Below are positions 39,998 to 52,196 of a DNA stretch of 64,000 bases, piece by piece; positions within the stretch are counted from its first letter, which is position 1; every line of letters begins with the position of its first letter. Below the pieces are notes generated by a model. That model saw nothing but the letters and a program-made list of their open reading frames with translations. It was not told the DNA's origin and made no database searches. The stretch spans positions 12,129,501-12,193,500 of the forward strand of contig JAILWY010000018.1 of the NCBI GenBank assembly GCA_022113835.1, written 5' to 3'. This DNA is from Atopsyche davidsoni (Eukaryota > Arthropoda > Insecta > Trichoptera > Hydrobiosidae). Both the position numbers and the translations under genes were made by a program.

Positions 39998-41451
39998 ATT
40001 GCTCTCAACAAAAACGCTAAGTTTTTACTCTCAACCTCAACTGGTAGAAATAAAACAACTGATAATTGGATATAAATAGTAATTCTTCAACCGGTTATTA
40101 ATTAGGTTCGTATCTTGAGTTTGTAGATATCATGAGCAGTGAGTTCTTAAATTAGTTTGCCATGAATCTTCAATAATATTGCTCACTGCATACAGTCCTG
40201 ATCATTTATTCAGTTTTAAGTAATCTATTGTTTTAGTATAAAATATCAGATGTGAAAAACATTCCATTTTTGCATATTTATTGATTGCTCATTAAATAGG
40301 TATTTATTTTTTTCAAATTGAGTTGGCAGTTAAATTAAAATAAAAATTATTCAAAATACTTCGTAAACCAATTTAAGTTAAATGCAGTTGTAACAATTTG
40401 ACTATATAACATATTTTATTATAATTGATATTTAGGAACTGAAAATTAAATCGAAAGATATTTCAATTGTTGAATAAGTTTATGTAGGCAATTTTTAATT
40501 GAAGCTTTATCATGTTATTATTTATTTGGCTTAGTATGGGAGTTTCAAATGTTTATCCGGCTTGGACAGACGCTAACGAGATATCATCTTACATACAGGC
40601 CTAAAATAAACGTAATGTAGTGACTTTACATTTAGTTTATGTTTTAGGATTAGTAATATATTCATATGGCTGAGTCAAATTCAATTTTTTTTATTGAGGT
40701 GTATAATTTGACTTGTTAAATAAAAGAAATTGTTTTTAATTTTCTGTTTATGGAAGATAACTTTTTCAACTGATTTTATAATCAATCAATGTATTTTTAG
40801 TTCCATAAAAACTATTTAAAAATGACAAACATTATAAAGGTTGATATTTTATTTTAATTCGGTTTTTTATTATTTTTAACTAGATCCTCAATTTTTTTTC
40901 GGTATTTACAAAATATTTTTTTTGTAAATTATAAGTAAACTCTATTACTTGCACTCTCCTTAATAATTTTTTATTTAACACTGTCGATAAATTGAATATT
41001 ACATTATTTAAATAAATATATAGAAATAAGACAATGTTTTTCTAGTCACTATGCAAAATGTAAACGAGTCAAATTAAGTATAAATTAAACAAACAAAGAA
41101 TGAATATAATTATAAATTACAAATATGTACTGAAGGTCATATGCTAAAAAACGAGTTTATTATACAAACAGTCGAAGACAATGATAAAAGCGTTATATGA
41201 AGCTATCAAAAATACAACGATAAAAATACTCGCACTGTACAATAACATAACATAAAGAAGTATTTACCAAGCGCCTTGTTCCAAGTCTCGTCTCTCATGA
41301 AGTACAACTTCATAAAATCCATAAGGTCTTCGTACATCTCAACAGGGCAGTCTTGTATTTTAAATTTTAAGACGTTTCCTTCAGCCGATTTTCTTTCAAA
41401 CCGAGAATACACGACGGGGAAAGAGCGGTCTGTGGGAACGGACCAGCCCAT
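34718..41451 (-). CDS. Arylalkylamine N-acetyltransferase-like protein, 244 aa (GNAT fold), paralogue B
   Basis: Coding exons on the minus strand are 41451-41274, 37826-37633, 35840-35674 and 34913-34718. All introns are GT-AG (about 3.4, 1.8 and 0.76 kb), with phases 1, 0 and 2, identical to paralogue A. The last coding exon is 196 nt in both. The N-terminus is MGWSVPTDRSFPVVYSRFER, followed by LKFKIQDCPVEMYEDLMDFM. The middle strand is ILGFNLLTIV. Motif A is VSVLPAYRGLGIAVELL, with an intact acetyl-CoA loop R168-G-L-G-I-A173. The C-terminal helix is SQSAAEKAGYEAYYQITYEDF, the typical aaNAT ending. This fits an active cytosolic acetyl-CoA-dependent amine acetyltransferase of the insect aaNAT-like family; the substrate cannot be read from sequence. 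The glutamate that acts as catalytic base in fly dopamine N-acetyltransferase is not obvious at the expected place, which is an uncertain by-eye alignment. AATAAA lies 11 nt after the stop. Confidence 0.87.
39909..39996. repeat. (CA)12(TA)25(TG)7 compound microsatellite
   Basis: CA repeat 39909-39932, TA repeat 39933-39982, TG repeat 39983-39996. The CA and TG blocks are complementary and flank a self-complementary TA block, so the whole tract can fold as one hairpin. It lies upstream of paralogue B's first intron, inside the receptor intron. Confidence 0.95.
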
Positions 41452-41452
41452 G

Positions 41453-41640
41453 TTGGTGACTTTGTATATAATTTGAAAGTAATGTAATGTATATATCAGT
41501 TATCACTCTACTCTCGGCTGACCGCTGACTCACGCGGCCGTTCTGTGCAGACTGCGACACCGCTGGGAGCCAGAGGCGTGCACTGTGCACGAACCGCACT
41601 GAGTAGCTGCGGCCTGTTCTGGGTATCGTTCGTTATTGAA
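41453..41640 (-). promoter_or_regulatory. Probable promoter and 5' UTR of paralogue B
   Basis: A GC-richer block directly upstream of the start codon. An arthropod initiator-type TCAGT lies at 41602-41598, about 150 nt before the ATG. A short palindrome (CGTGCACAGTGCACG) and a TGAGTCA AP-1-like site are nearby. There is no TATA box at the expected distance. The position relative to the ATG matches the motif upstream of paralogue A. Confidence 0.35.
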
Positions 41641-43381
41641 TACTAATAATAGTAGTCGGACGTTTGACTTGGATTGAATGAAGTATATCTATCGGAAATA
41701 CTCAAAACCAAACGTCACATATTTATAAGAAACCAACAATTTTAACGATCATTTTAAATTAAAGTACGCAAATTGATGTAACCTTTTGGTTCCAAAAAAT
41801 AATATAAACGCTTAAAAAATTTAAAGTAGCCGAGTAATTCAACAGTAATTATGATTGTTTTAGAAGTGTGTTTTTCAATTGAAATATATTTTTTTAACTA
41901 AATAAAAATATTAATAATCCCTTTGTTTTAATGTTAACACTGAAGTATTTTAATAAAATATTTTGTGAATACTGTTTGGTTAATAATATTCAGTTGATAA
42001 CTATCAAATTATTCAACGCAATGCATAGATAAGATAAGATTAAAACATGTATTGTGCTTGATAAACAATTTGATAAGATTGTGACCGATTTTAATAATAA
42101 TTCATGTTTTATACTTGTTTTTCAATGTATGTATGATAAACAGTAAAACATTAAAGATTTGTTAAATATTTTTTTTTTTTTATTAAATGCGATTAATTTT
42201 GACCCTTCCACAGTCTTAAAGTTGCAAATTTACTTGGTAAAAAAATAAATTACAAATTTGAAAAAAAATTTCATCCCTAGTATAAAATGTTTAAATTACG
42301 CTATTTATAAAACATTTTTCTGCAGATTTTGAGTAATTTTTCACAAATTTAAAAAAAAATTCCCTTTTGAAAAATAAATGTTAATTTGTACATTTGTGAT
42401 ATATAAATAATAACATAAAATTTTTAATATAAAAAAAATCAACGGACTTTAACACCATGAAAAGACCATTTTAGGCTGTATGAGATTTTTTGTACCAAAA
42501 GTAGCATACGTCGTGGCAAACTTCAAGTAATGGACAGACGGTCAATGAAGATATATTTATTGAGGGCTGTTTGTTCCTTAAGAAATAAAGCTGGGCTATA
42601 CAGGACTTAGGGTTGGTTTTAGTAGAATTTACCCTAAAGTTTATATCTTTGTAACATGGGCAGTAAACTTGAAACAAATTCTGTCAATGGGAACCGGTTA
42701 AATTCATTGTACACTGCGGAGTCAGCTGATAGATGTCGCTAGTGCTTTGTTTAACATAAAGGAAACCAAAATACGGTAAATATGTGGTACGCAGTAATCT
42801 TATTTAACTGAGAAATAAATAAAAAATACATGTTGTGTCGATGTCACTATTTTTCATTAAAATAATGAGTTTTAGCTTACAATGTGATATGATGACTAAA
42901 TTTATTGTCACGTAGTGATTATTTCCTCGGAACGCTCCATTTAGTAATAGTAAGATAATTTGGTTTAAGAAATACTGCTAATGACTCATATGACACAAAA
43001 TCATAAAGTAATGTTGTGTTAAATTTCCGAATAAAAGTTTTCTATATTACATTTTAAGATGTTTGATATTTTAGTGAAATTGATAAGGTGAATACGGCTG
43101 CGAATATTTGTAGTTTATGCATAAACTCAATATCAAAAATAAAAAAATCCATGTACGCTACCACCTAGTAAGCCCCACAAACTGCGCGCAAGCTCAAGGA
43201 TAGCCACATACCGTATTATAAGAATAGCCCTAAGAACTATCATGAATCATGAATTTATAATCAAATATTAATTTTGAAAATTTAAAATTTTTATGTTCCT
43301 GTGATGACTGAAATAAGCTACGAGTAACTCAAATTTCATTGTATACCTATCTGATTTAACGGTGTGTAATTTTGATCTAAG

Positions 43382-43562
43382 GTTCAGTGCAGACCTGTTG
43401 GTGAGCGCGTGCGGGGCTCTGGAGGGCAAGCGGGCGGCCGCCCTGGCAGTGGGCGGGAGGAGCGCAGCGGCTGCCGCGGCCGCCCTGGCCGCCGCCCAAG
43501 CCGGCCTGCCCGTCCTGCGAGTCGCCCCCGCCGCCCCCGCCCTGCGAGACACGCTGCCCCAG
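43382..43562 (+). CDS. Receptor-like gene, coding exon 2 (extracellular domain, continues beyond window)
   Basis: A 181-nt exon between TCTAAG and CAG|GTGAGC. The first base completes the Lys codon begun in exon 1; the exon then encodes FSADLLVSACGALEG and ends phase 0 at Gln. It includes an alanine-rich helix (RSAAAAAAALAAAQAG) followed by LPVLRVAPAAP. This helix-then-'(I/L)PV(I/L)' arrangement matches the ANF-receptor fold of iGluR amino-terminal domains, where a 'VxAhhxh..s.....a..hA...hPVh' segment is usual. The exon is very GC-rich against an AT-rich flank. The next exon was not found in the remaining 20 kb, so the gene is partial here. A vertebrate GRIN3-like alanine-rich flavour is noted but is not proof. 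Confidence 0.65.
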
Positions 43563-46500
43563 GTGAGCACTCATAACACGACCAAAAAATACATCTAGAA
43601 TTACAATTGCACCAATAATATTGTAAAAGCGTGTCCTATTCACGAAATCCAACATAATACAGCAGCTTGAAAAAAATCTGCAAAAATAGCATGATAATAT
43701 TTGCCCAAGCATATGTGCATGCATGGATTGAGTAGACTTCTAAAAAAAAAAAAAAACTACAAAGGCTGATCGCTAAATATGATAATACTTATCGTTATAT
43801 CTACGGCCTCAAAAGAGAATGTAGGGCATATAGCAATTTTACTAAGGATAGGGCCCCTGGTGTGCTCATGTGGCACCGCGGGCGGTGCAGCCTGTGCTCT
43901 CTGGTCTTGTGGTTTACTCATACAGTATAGTTAGGGCATGAGCGCAGAACATTTATTTTATAACTGTATTTAATACTAATCGGATTAGTTTAATTTTAAG
44001 CGTTTATTTAATTTTTATTTTTTTTATGATCTCAACGCGTATTACTGTTTTAAAAGTAGCTCTTATCGACGGGTACAACTTAAAATATACGTTTCGATAA
44101 ATTTAATACATTTTAAATATGCATCCGTACAGCGTTCAATTTATTATTCTGTATTGCATACTTGCAGATAGCTTTCAAAAATGAATTCATTTTAAGAAAA
44201 CTACTCGACCGTCAAATAAGTCTGCTTCTTTTTAGTAAACCTCTTAGAAGATATAGCTCTCTTCGTCCTTCAAATGACATTCAAGTATCCAACAGAAGTT
44301 CTGCACAGCTTCATAAACTAGATTACTTAAAATTATGAGAGAACGCAGAACCCTACTTGAGTTCCTATTTGATTTATTTCTTAGTTTATTTTTATACACA
44401 CAATACTGTCTGCAGTACTTTAAGCGAGATAAAATTAATCACAAGTTTTTGCAACTTAGCATTTATTGTGAGACAGAGTCTAATTATAAATCTAATATGC
44501 TATATGTATAACTTTACTTTTCCACGCAAAATTTTAAATAAATTTTCTAAGAGTACATATTAACAAAAAAGAGCCCTGTCTCCAAAAATATACTTTTACT
44601 GTTAACGCATGATTTTGATTCGTGTTTATGTAGTAGTTCTAATTAATGTTTATGTACAGAGTAATTTGCTGAAACTGTCTTTAAAAAGTTAAAGCCTTGT
44701 CCTTAAATATAGCTATATTTTATAATTTAAGAGTAAAATCAACATATAATAACAAAAAAATTAATTTAAAACATTAGTAATATTTAAAATATTTTAATAC
44801 ATACACAGCATAATTATCATATTCTAAAAGTGTTAAAACGGTTAAATAAAGTACTTAAAAAGAAAATTCATGCTGATATTTTATTTTAGAGATAAATATT
44901 AACATGGGTAACATTCCAGAAAAACATTGGATATCAGAATATCATTTTATCAAATATAAATAAGATTTCCCTACGGTTTTTCTTTGATACAGCATCTGCT
45001 ATTCGATTGTACTTATTTCAAAGATTTACTAAAAAAAATGTTGAAAATAAAACGATACATTCGGTTATGAACGCTGAAATTGAAAACGGGACACGCCGCA
45101 CCCTCCAGCTCCAGGCGAAGCCTTCAGATCCCATTTTAAGGGTGGATTACTGTAAACCCACGAAGATAAAACATTGTTATGGAAAATTTGCGAAGGTAGC
45201 TTCTATCCACGGCGAGAGCACAGGCAAACATAAGGAAATGCCGCGACGACATGGCAGTGCGGGCGAATCGTTTCATCGCTAGCAATTGAGAGTATTTACT
45301 TTTTATTTTCCGTGTTATGTTATTGTTTTTGTAATACAAACTAATATATATTTTTGTATACATTCTCATAACGTTCATAAACTGTTTTACTACTTTTGTA
45401 GAATTTACAGATATTTACAAGATGGTTTATTTAATTTGTAGCTATGTTAAGTAACCTCCAATTAACAGTACTTTTTATTTACTTTTCTTTACAAGGTTCT
45501 TGAATTTACTAATATTTATTGCTTTGATAGTTTATTATTTCATAGTTCATTGATCAAGATGCTAATATTTTTTAAAAAGATCCGTTTCCTTTAAGGTATT
45601 TTCAAGACAGGTGATATATAGCAATTGACACAGGGTCGTTTTTAAGGGTTAAGTCAGGCTCAATACCGAAAAGGATTCTGAAAGCGTATAAAGGCTTTAA
45701 ACTTAAGTGTGTATAATTTTATAACTACACAAAACCAAAGTCATCTTTATTCATCTTAAAAAAAAAAAAAAAAATATGTTCAAAGTATTGTTATGTATTT
45801 TACAGTGTCAAAAGATATTTTAAAATGATTCAGTTATTAGGATTGAGGCATTATGAAAAAAGTACGGTGGTAGAGAATAGCACTGAAGATGACGCGAAGT
45901 GGAAAGTTTTGTCTCTGTTGGTTGTTTGTTTGTTTTCCCAACGATTCTGAAGCTGACATTCTGTGAGTAAGCACAGGGAAGACGAGATAAAGGACACTGG
46001 CTTCAGTATTTTAAAATGCAAATTAAGGAATCTGCTTTTATATTAAAGTTAAGGGTGCCTAACGAACGGTTGTTGAATTTTGAAATGACTTTATATGCAA
46101 AGCCTTTTAAATCATTAAAATGATTCCGGTTTCAATTCCTAATTGCTGTAATTACAATAGACTCCAAATAAATTAATTGAAATATGGTGGAGTCTTTTTC
46201 AGAGACCTTTTAATTAACTAAATACTTATTTATATGCCAAGAAAACTAATTTGGAAAAAATATTATAAATGTACAAGTCAAATAATATATAAAATAATAA
46301 ATTGTTCAGTATTATTCAATTATTTTCATTTATTATTTTGAACGTGACTTCTATTAATCACGCACTAAGCCTATTTGAATGTGAGTAATATTATAAAATA
46401 TTTAAAACTAAGACAGTAATAAATAAATACCAATATCATACTTTGTTACAAAGATTTTCAAATAACACAGCCCATCGGTTTATATTAATTAATTTTAAAA

Positions 46501-49500
46501 TAGGTTGAAAGGAGCGTTACTTGTGATTCCTCAACAAAACTTTACGACGTTTTAGTTTAATTGGCCTTTAAAGTTATAGTCCCGCTGGGTCTTACTAAAA
46601 TAGGATTGGCTTTGTGAATTAATTGATGGATTAACTTACAATATTTTTATTTCATTTTTAATTGTTATATTTTTTATTATTTTGAATTGGATTCTCCACG
46701 ATAGTAGGTAGAATTTTTTTCCCTGCTGTGAAGGTACAGGAAACTAAAAAATGGTTTATGTACGTTCAATCAATCAGCTCAGCAATCAATATTAATTTAT
46801 ATGATCTTCTATACGCTTGTAAATACTACATGTATGTAAATTTTATATTTATTTTGTCATTTTAATATCACATAAATTTTCTATCCTTATAAAACTTGGC
46901 AGAATAATATTTTAGTGGAGTAATTTTCCCAAGTTTTATCATGACTCCATGCTGATGCCTGTAGGAAATTTTAACTTTAAGTAAAGTGACACCTACAGTT
47001 TATCAATGGATTACCTATTCTATTAAAAATGTGAGTACTAAATAACTGTAGATTATTTGAATTTTTGATATTTTATTATTTTATGAATGTAAAGTTATAT
47101 AACCCTTTAGAAAATTAGCATGTAAAAAAATATCTTTAACGTTTCAGGCCTCTCTTTTATACATTTACGTCTAAATGCGAAATTTAAAACTTTTATGACA
47201 TTTAAAAATTCTTATGACTTTAAATAAGGACTGTATGAATTAATTACGTTTTTTAAAGAAAATCTAGGTTTTTAATTAAAGAATACCACAAAAAGAGTTT
47301 ATTTTTAACGAATGTTTCATTTTTAAAACACATTTAATATAGTTTTTCGGGCGTTATCGGAAAAGATTTTGTCTCTGTAGTACTTTTCCTGTAGATTTTT
47401 TTGTAAAAAAGTAAAAAGGTTTCAAGACTATTATTTACTGTGTCTTGTTGAAAACTTCAAGGACTTTTTTAATTTTAAATCTGTTCGCGTATTAGAAAAT
47501 GTCAAACTGCCTTGCCTTTAAGCAATTTGAAAAAATAACAAGTTTTAGATAGATGAAGGCCAAAACTAATTTCATACCAATAATAAGGAATTAACAAATG
47601 TATATTTTCTGTTTATTTTTTATTTTCTTAAAAAACTGATGTTTTTATTATAAAACGATTTAAGAAATTCAATATTTTTGACAGAGAGTACTTGGTGGAA
47701 TTCCATTTTAATATTATTGAGTAAAACTGAGTGATTTTCCACATGTTCACAAATAAAAAAAAAAAAAAATAATAATTAAACTATTTGATTATTTTCATGT
47801 TAGTAAAAGTAATGTTGATATTTAAATTTGTTTATAAATTAACAGCGCCATCTCATGAAGATTAATGATGATCAGATAATGGTTAATTTCACCAGATTTA
47901 TACGATATTGAAATATCAGATATCTTTTAAGTTTGAAAGGCTGTATTTAATATTGCTACTGTCAATTTGTGTGACATGAAATTATTGACCAAAAAATAAG
48001 TAATACTGAGAAAATAAATTACAAAAATATTTAACACATTTTTTTTTTACCGGTTTTGCAAACGTATGGAAGGACAAGGTGAAAAATAATCTTACTTCTG
48101 AGGTAAAGCAGCGCAAGGGATATTTATGTGATTTATACGGACTAAAAGAGTTTTCTGAACTAAGTAAAGAGAAAAAAAATTGTTGGAAAAATTCCATAAA
48201 TAATTTATGAAAAATTATAAAAATATGTCTGAGGGGAACCTACACGTAACAGCTGGCTTGGATATCAAACTTCTTGGCAGGAACCGAGTAAGGAGAACTG
48301 TGAGTTGCGTCTAGCTTTGGATTTACACTGAGATCGTAAATCTATTTTATTTTGCATATGAAATGTTTTATCCGAAAAATTTGGCTTCCGTACACATTGA
48401 CCATAAATCTAGCAGTTCCTTTTAAGGGCATCTCCTTTCGACATATTTTTTTGATTCTAACTTACATTCTTATTATGTCTATCTGCAGACCTTAAACTGC
48501 GGATATTCCGTACGTCATATTTTATAGAATTAAAAATTATTAAATGAGTATATATTAATACTAAAAAGTATTTAATATTAAAACTTGACATTAATTGATC
48601 TGTCCATTTCATGTCGCGATCAATCTTTATCAATTGACGAAAACACTCGGGAACGGATGTCCCCGTGTAGACCTCATACGCGCCACCCTTCAGCTGTTTA
48701 TTAATAGATCGCCTCTTTATTGGCACTTGGCCTCATTTGGTCCGAGTCCGTCCCTTGTATGGCGATTTGTAGTGGAGCCACCCCCAACCCTTTCCAAAGT
48801 TGTAATCCTCTTCAATCATACTATGAACATGGTTTAGCGTATGGTATACTTCGTCAAGATTTAACCTTTAATATATGTCAAAAAAGGTATTATAAAAAAT
48901 CATTTATATATATTTCCATTTGGAAGACAAGATGACACTTGAAACATAAGGTATTAATTTTCTATACTATTTGAATTGAGATATATTTTTTTTACATAAA
49001 ATTTCAAACATAAATGCCTTAGAAAGCATAACGTTAGCTTTTTTTTGTGAATCTCGGTTTTTGTGTATTTACTTCAGCGCTTTCCGTCATTCAAAGTTTT
49101 TGGCTCCTCAACGGCTTGTCCGAAGTGAGTTTCCAGCAAATATTCTCACTTATATTGATGTTCATGATATCAAACTTGCAAGCATCCTTTAAGTGGAAAT
49201 TCAGCCTGCCAGATGTCAAGCTTAATTAAATTTTCCCATTTCAATGAAGCATGTTCAACAACTAGAAATACTGTGTGGTATTGTATAAAAATTCGATATG
49301 GATTTAATCAAAAATACGTTTTATTCATTAGAAATAAACAAAAAAATTCGATATAAAATAAATTCGGTTAAACAAAAAAAACTGATAAAAGAGAAAGTAC
49401 TTCTATCGTATGTTCAATGACTTGATCATAAGTATATTTTTTAAATTACCAATATTGAATTTTATCTCCGTTCGATATTTACCATTCGGAGAATCTTAGA

Positions 49501-51905
49501 AAAATTGTGTTCAATTCTATGTTAATTTAATAAATATCAGTGGTGAGTATTTCTTTAACAGTAAGGATAACCGCTTTATTTCGAAAAATACACTTGGAGC
49601 TATATAACTCTTGAAGGTGAATAGTAGGTTTTGACGTGGTAAAATAATTTCAGTAGTTGTGCTCTCTGATTTAGGTTTTTACTGTTATAGTTCTCAGAGT
49701 ATGAAAGGCATTAAACGGCATCTGGTTTTTGTGACCTCCCACCCTCGCCGCAGGTATAAAAGGCAATAATTCAAGAGAGATTATGTGATATCGAGAGCTG
49801 TTTTCCGTTATCTATTTTGGGAAAGTGCTTCTTATATTTTGGGGCTGACAATATAATTTATTACTACGGAATATGCTGATAATTTACGATAACACTGCCG
49901 AAAACATTATAAACCGCATTATCATATTTAAACAAAATTTTATTTAGTTCTTTAATAAAACTATATACATTTATTTATCATTATATTACTGTTTTGAATC
50001 AAAAATATTAACTTAAAATTGAAAAAAAAGTACGCTTTAAGAAAAGGAGAGAAAAAATACTTTTTAATAAAATATCTTTAATACAAACATTAATTTAGTG
50101 ATATTGATTAAAATATGGTGGTGGAAGATGAAAAATTAAAATTTAAGGTGAACCCATTTTTTTTGTTGCAATTTCAATGTTACATTTATGATATATTACT
50201 AGAGCGACGAACTGTACAAAATATGAGCTTGTAGTAACGCAGGTTTTTTTTTCATCTATTTATATAATTTCTACATAGAGATTTTAATTAAAATAAAAAA
50301 ACAATAATAATTATAAAAATTACTTGGCACAAAATACGCATCTAGTCTTTCTCTGTTTTACTAGAATCCAAGTCGAAACAAATGGCAGGATCAGGAGAGA
50401 AGGTATTTGTAGGCTTTGCTTAGATCGGATAACAAGCGGTTTTTTGCTGGCCACCCCCGCCGCCCACGCCTCTCCTGGCTTCAACCCCCTGGAAGTTCTC
50501 CCTCTGCGGTGCTTTGTAATTGGATTGTAGTTCCGCTGCTTTATGTGCGAACGCCCCGCTCTTTAGCGAAGCTTTATTTAATAATTTTCTTTGTTTCGTT
50601 CTGCAATTATCAACCTAGGAATTTCGGATTAGCTTTTTGTTGAGGGAACAGATGCAGCGTTGTATAAACTTTTGTTACTTTATCAATAGCTTGTATAATA
50701 GTAACAAAATGCCTTGTTGTTATAGTAAAATATTTCTTTTTTTAAAGGTTTGTAAAGTCGATTGTTTTATTATTTTTAAAATAGTATTTAAAAAAGGCAA
50801 AGGAAACAATACTTAATGATCTTTGAAAGTAGAACCTTCTCAATTATTATTTTATTTTGAGGGCATTCATTATTTTATTTTTTTAACGACCAAAGAACAT
50901 AAATTCTTTAGATTTTCAGAACAGTATAATCGGAAACATAGAAATTCTAACTTAACGCATCAAATACTTTTAAATATACTTTACATGATTAGCAAAAATA
51001 AATTGTCACAAAGTTTTTTTAAATTAAACTGCCAGAGTTCGTTATCATAATAATTGTTATATGCTATAAATATAATTGATTTTTTTTTCTATTTTTGTTA
51101 AATAGGATATTTTATATAGTTACACATATCTTAACTACGTTACTACGACTAAACTTCATCGACAATCAACTAATTTAATTTCCCTTGATATTTTTTTAAG
51201 TTTGAAACCTTCTGCAGATATTTACCATTTTTATTAAATACTTGTACCCTTATGTTAATTTATTTTTGACATAGTTTGTGAGCTGTTTGGAAGATATTGA
51301 TCCTAACTATGGGTTTTTTTATTTTATATTTGTCATATGTGCTTTCTAGCGAAAAGTTTTAAATATGATTTGTTTAATTTACTTAAATAATGGCTTATCT
51401 CTAGAGCTTTAATTTGTGTTTTGGTGATCTATAAAAGGTTATATACAATGTGATCACGGTATCCTTATAAAACAATAAGCCCAGAAACACTTCCATTAAC
51501 CGTTAATATCCCCTAAAAATAAAACAAAGTTAAATATAATAAGTCTGCCCGATCCGAGGACAATAATAAAACACTTTCATTCGACCGGTAAGCACCCGAC
51601 ATTAATCTGGCTTAAAAAAACTTACAGAAGACCGGCACTTAAGCCGGGGCGGAGGCGGGTTTCAGCCAGGCTCGGTGCCCACCACTCTGCTTGGCGTTTC
51701 AACCCTTTCTTACCGCTTATTGTAGCAATCAGAAAAGCCAAATTATTTTACTAATCGAATTAATTTTATTGAAATGAAAAGAAAATCGAAGAATTTGTTG
51801 TCATGGGAAAGAACAATCGATATTTTTAAACAAATGATGATTGGATATTTGAAAATATTTTATAAAAAACTGTAGCATTTTAACACGTTGATTGTCGATT
51901 GCATA
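43563..51905 (+). other. Presumed intron 2 of the receptor-like gene, first part
   Basis: It begins with the donor GTGAGC. No following coding exon was recognised. It includes a GC-richer patch at 43800-43930, a 91-codon plus-strand frame at 45007-45282 with unrecognised product, an interspersed repeat fragment at 47665-47742 and a GC patch at 50420-50520. Poly-A runs at 43741 and 45759 may mark old retroposon ends. Confidence 0.4.
47665..47742 (+). repeat. Dispersed repeat fragment (Penelope-like), copy 2
   Basis: Shares GAAATTCAATATTTTTGACAG, the TACTTGGTGGAATT block and GAGTGATTTTCC with the copies at 13731-13802 (opposite strand) and 51906-51984. It breaks off before the hammerhead-like part and runs into poly-A. 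Confidence 0.65.
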
Positions 51906-51984
51906 AGAAATTCAATATTTTTGACAGAGAATACTTGGTGGAATTTCATTTTAATATTTTTGAATAAAATACTTGAGTGATTTT
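51906..51984 (+). repeat. Dispersed repeat fragment (Penelope-like), copy 3
   Basis: Same sequence as copies 1 and 2. Here it continues directly into the hammerhead-bearing foldback, so the three fragments can be tied to one element family. The second half (from 51953) is also the outer part of the foldback's left arm. Confidence 0.65.
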
Positions 51985-52154
51985 CCCAATTTTTGTTTTT
52001 ATTAGTGACCGGTTTCGCCAACCTTTCACGTTGGCATTATCAAACAGAGAGATTATCACTCTGTTTGATAATGCCAACGTGAAAGGTTGGCGAAACCGGT
52101 CACTAATAAAAACGAAAATGTGGAAATCACTGAAGTATTTTATTCAAAAATATT
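51953..52154. mobile_element. 200-bp foldback with a decayed hammerhead motif in each arm (Penelope-like)
   Basis: Two inverted arms of about 97 bp surround a 9-nt spacer (52050-52058). The central 50 bp of each arm are identical, and an indel with a few changes occurs in the outer part. Each arm carries a hammerhead-like core. On the plus strand it is 52065-52101: TTGATAA, T, GCCAAC, a 7-nt loop, GTTGGC, GAAA, CCGGT, C. On the minus strand it is the mirror at about 52043-52007. Stem II (6 bp) and GAAA are perfect, but CUGAUGA has become UUGAUAA, so two essential core bases are changed and self-cleavage is unlikely. Penelope-like retroelements are known to carry hammerheads in their terminal repeats. 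Confidence 0.65.
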
Positions 52155-52190
52155 TAATGTTTAATATAAGCTTTATATTATATATATATT

Positions 52191-52196
<6 letters not shown>

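Larger units (their letters stand above)
18675..43381 (+). other. Intron 1 of the receptor-like gene (24.7 kb), hosting two nested genes
   Basis: Bounded by GTAAGT at 18675 and TCTAAG at 43376-43381. The two flanking coding exons join in frame with phase 2. The intron holds two complete acetyltransferase genes on the opposite strand, a 289-bp foldback, microsatellites and a possible 49-bp cassette exon (20748-20796). The remainder is AT-rich with no recognised gene. GC-richer islands near 24500-24680, 30110-30240, 31340-31460, 32090-32330 and 33540-33665 were not identified. An undetected small exon inside the intron cannot be excluded. Confidence 0.6.

Noticed and set aside
39803..40079. 90- and 78-codon frames with His-Thr and Tyr-Ile runs
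   Set aside because: They are translations of the CA/TA/TG microsatellite.
41276..41599. Frames overlapping the first exon and promoter of paralogue B
   Set aside because: One is antisense to the exon. The other is in the GC-rich upstream region and has no support.
43268..43724. Minus-strand frames of 100 and 115 codons across receptor exon 2
   Set aside because: They are antisense shadows of a low-complexity GC-rich exon, with Gly/Ala-rich products and no domain.
45007..45282. 91-codon plus-strand frame in the presumed second intron
   Set aside because: The product was not recognised, there are no convincing splice signals, and it is not of receptor type.
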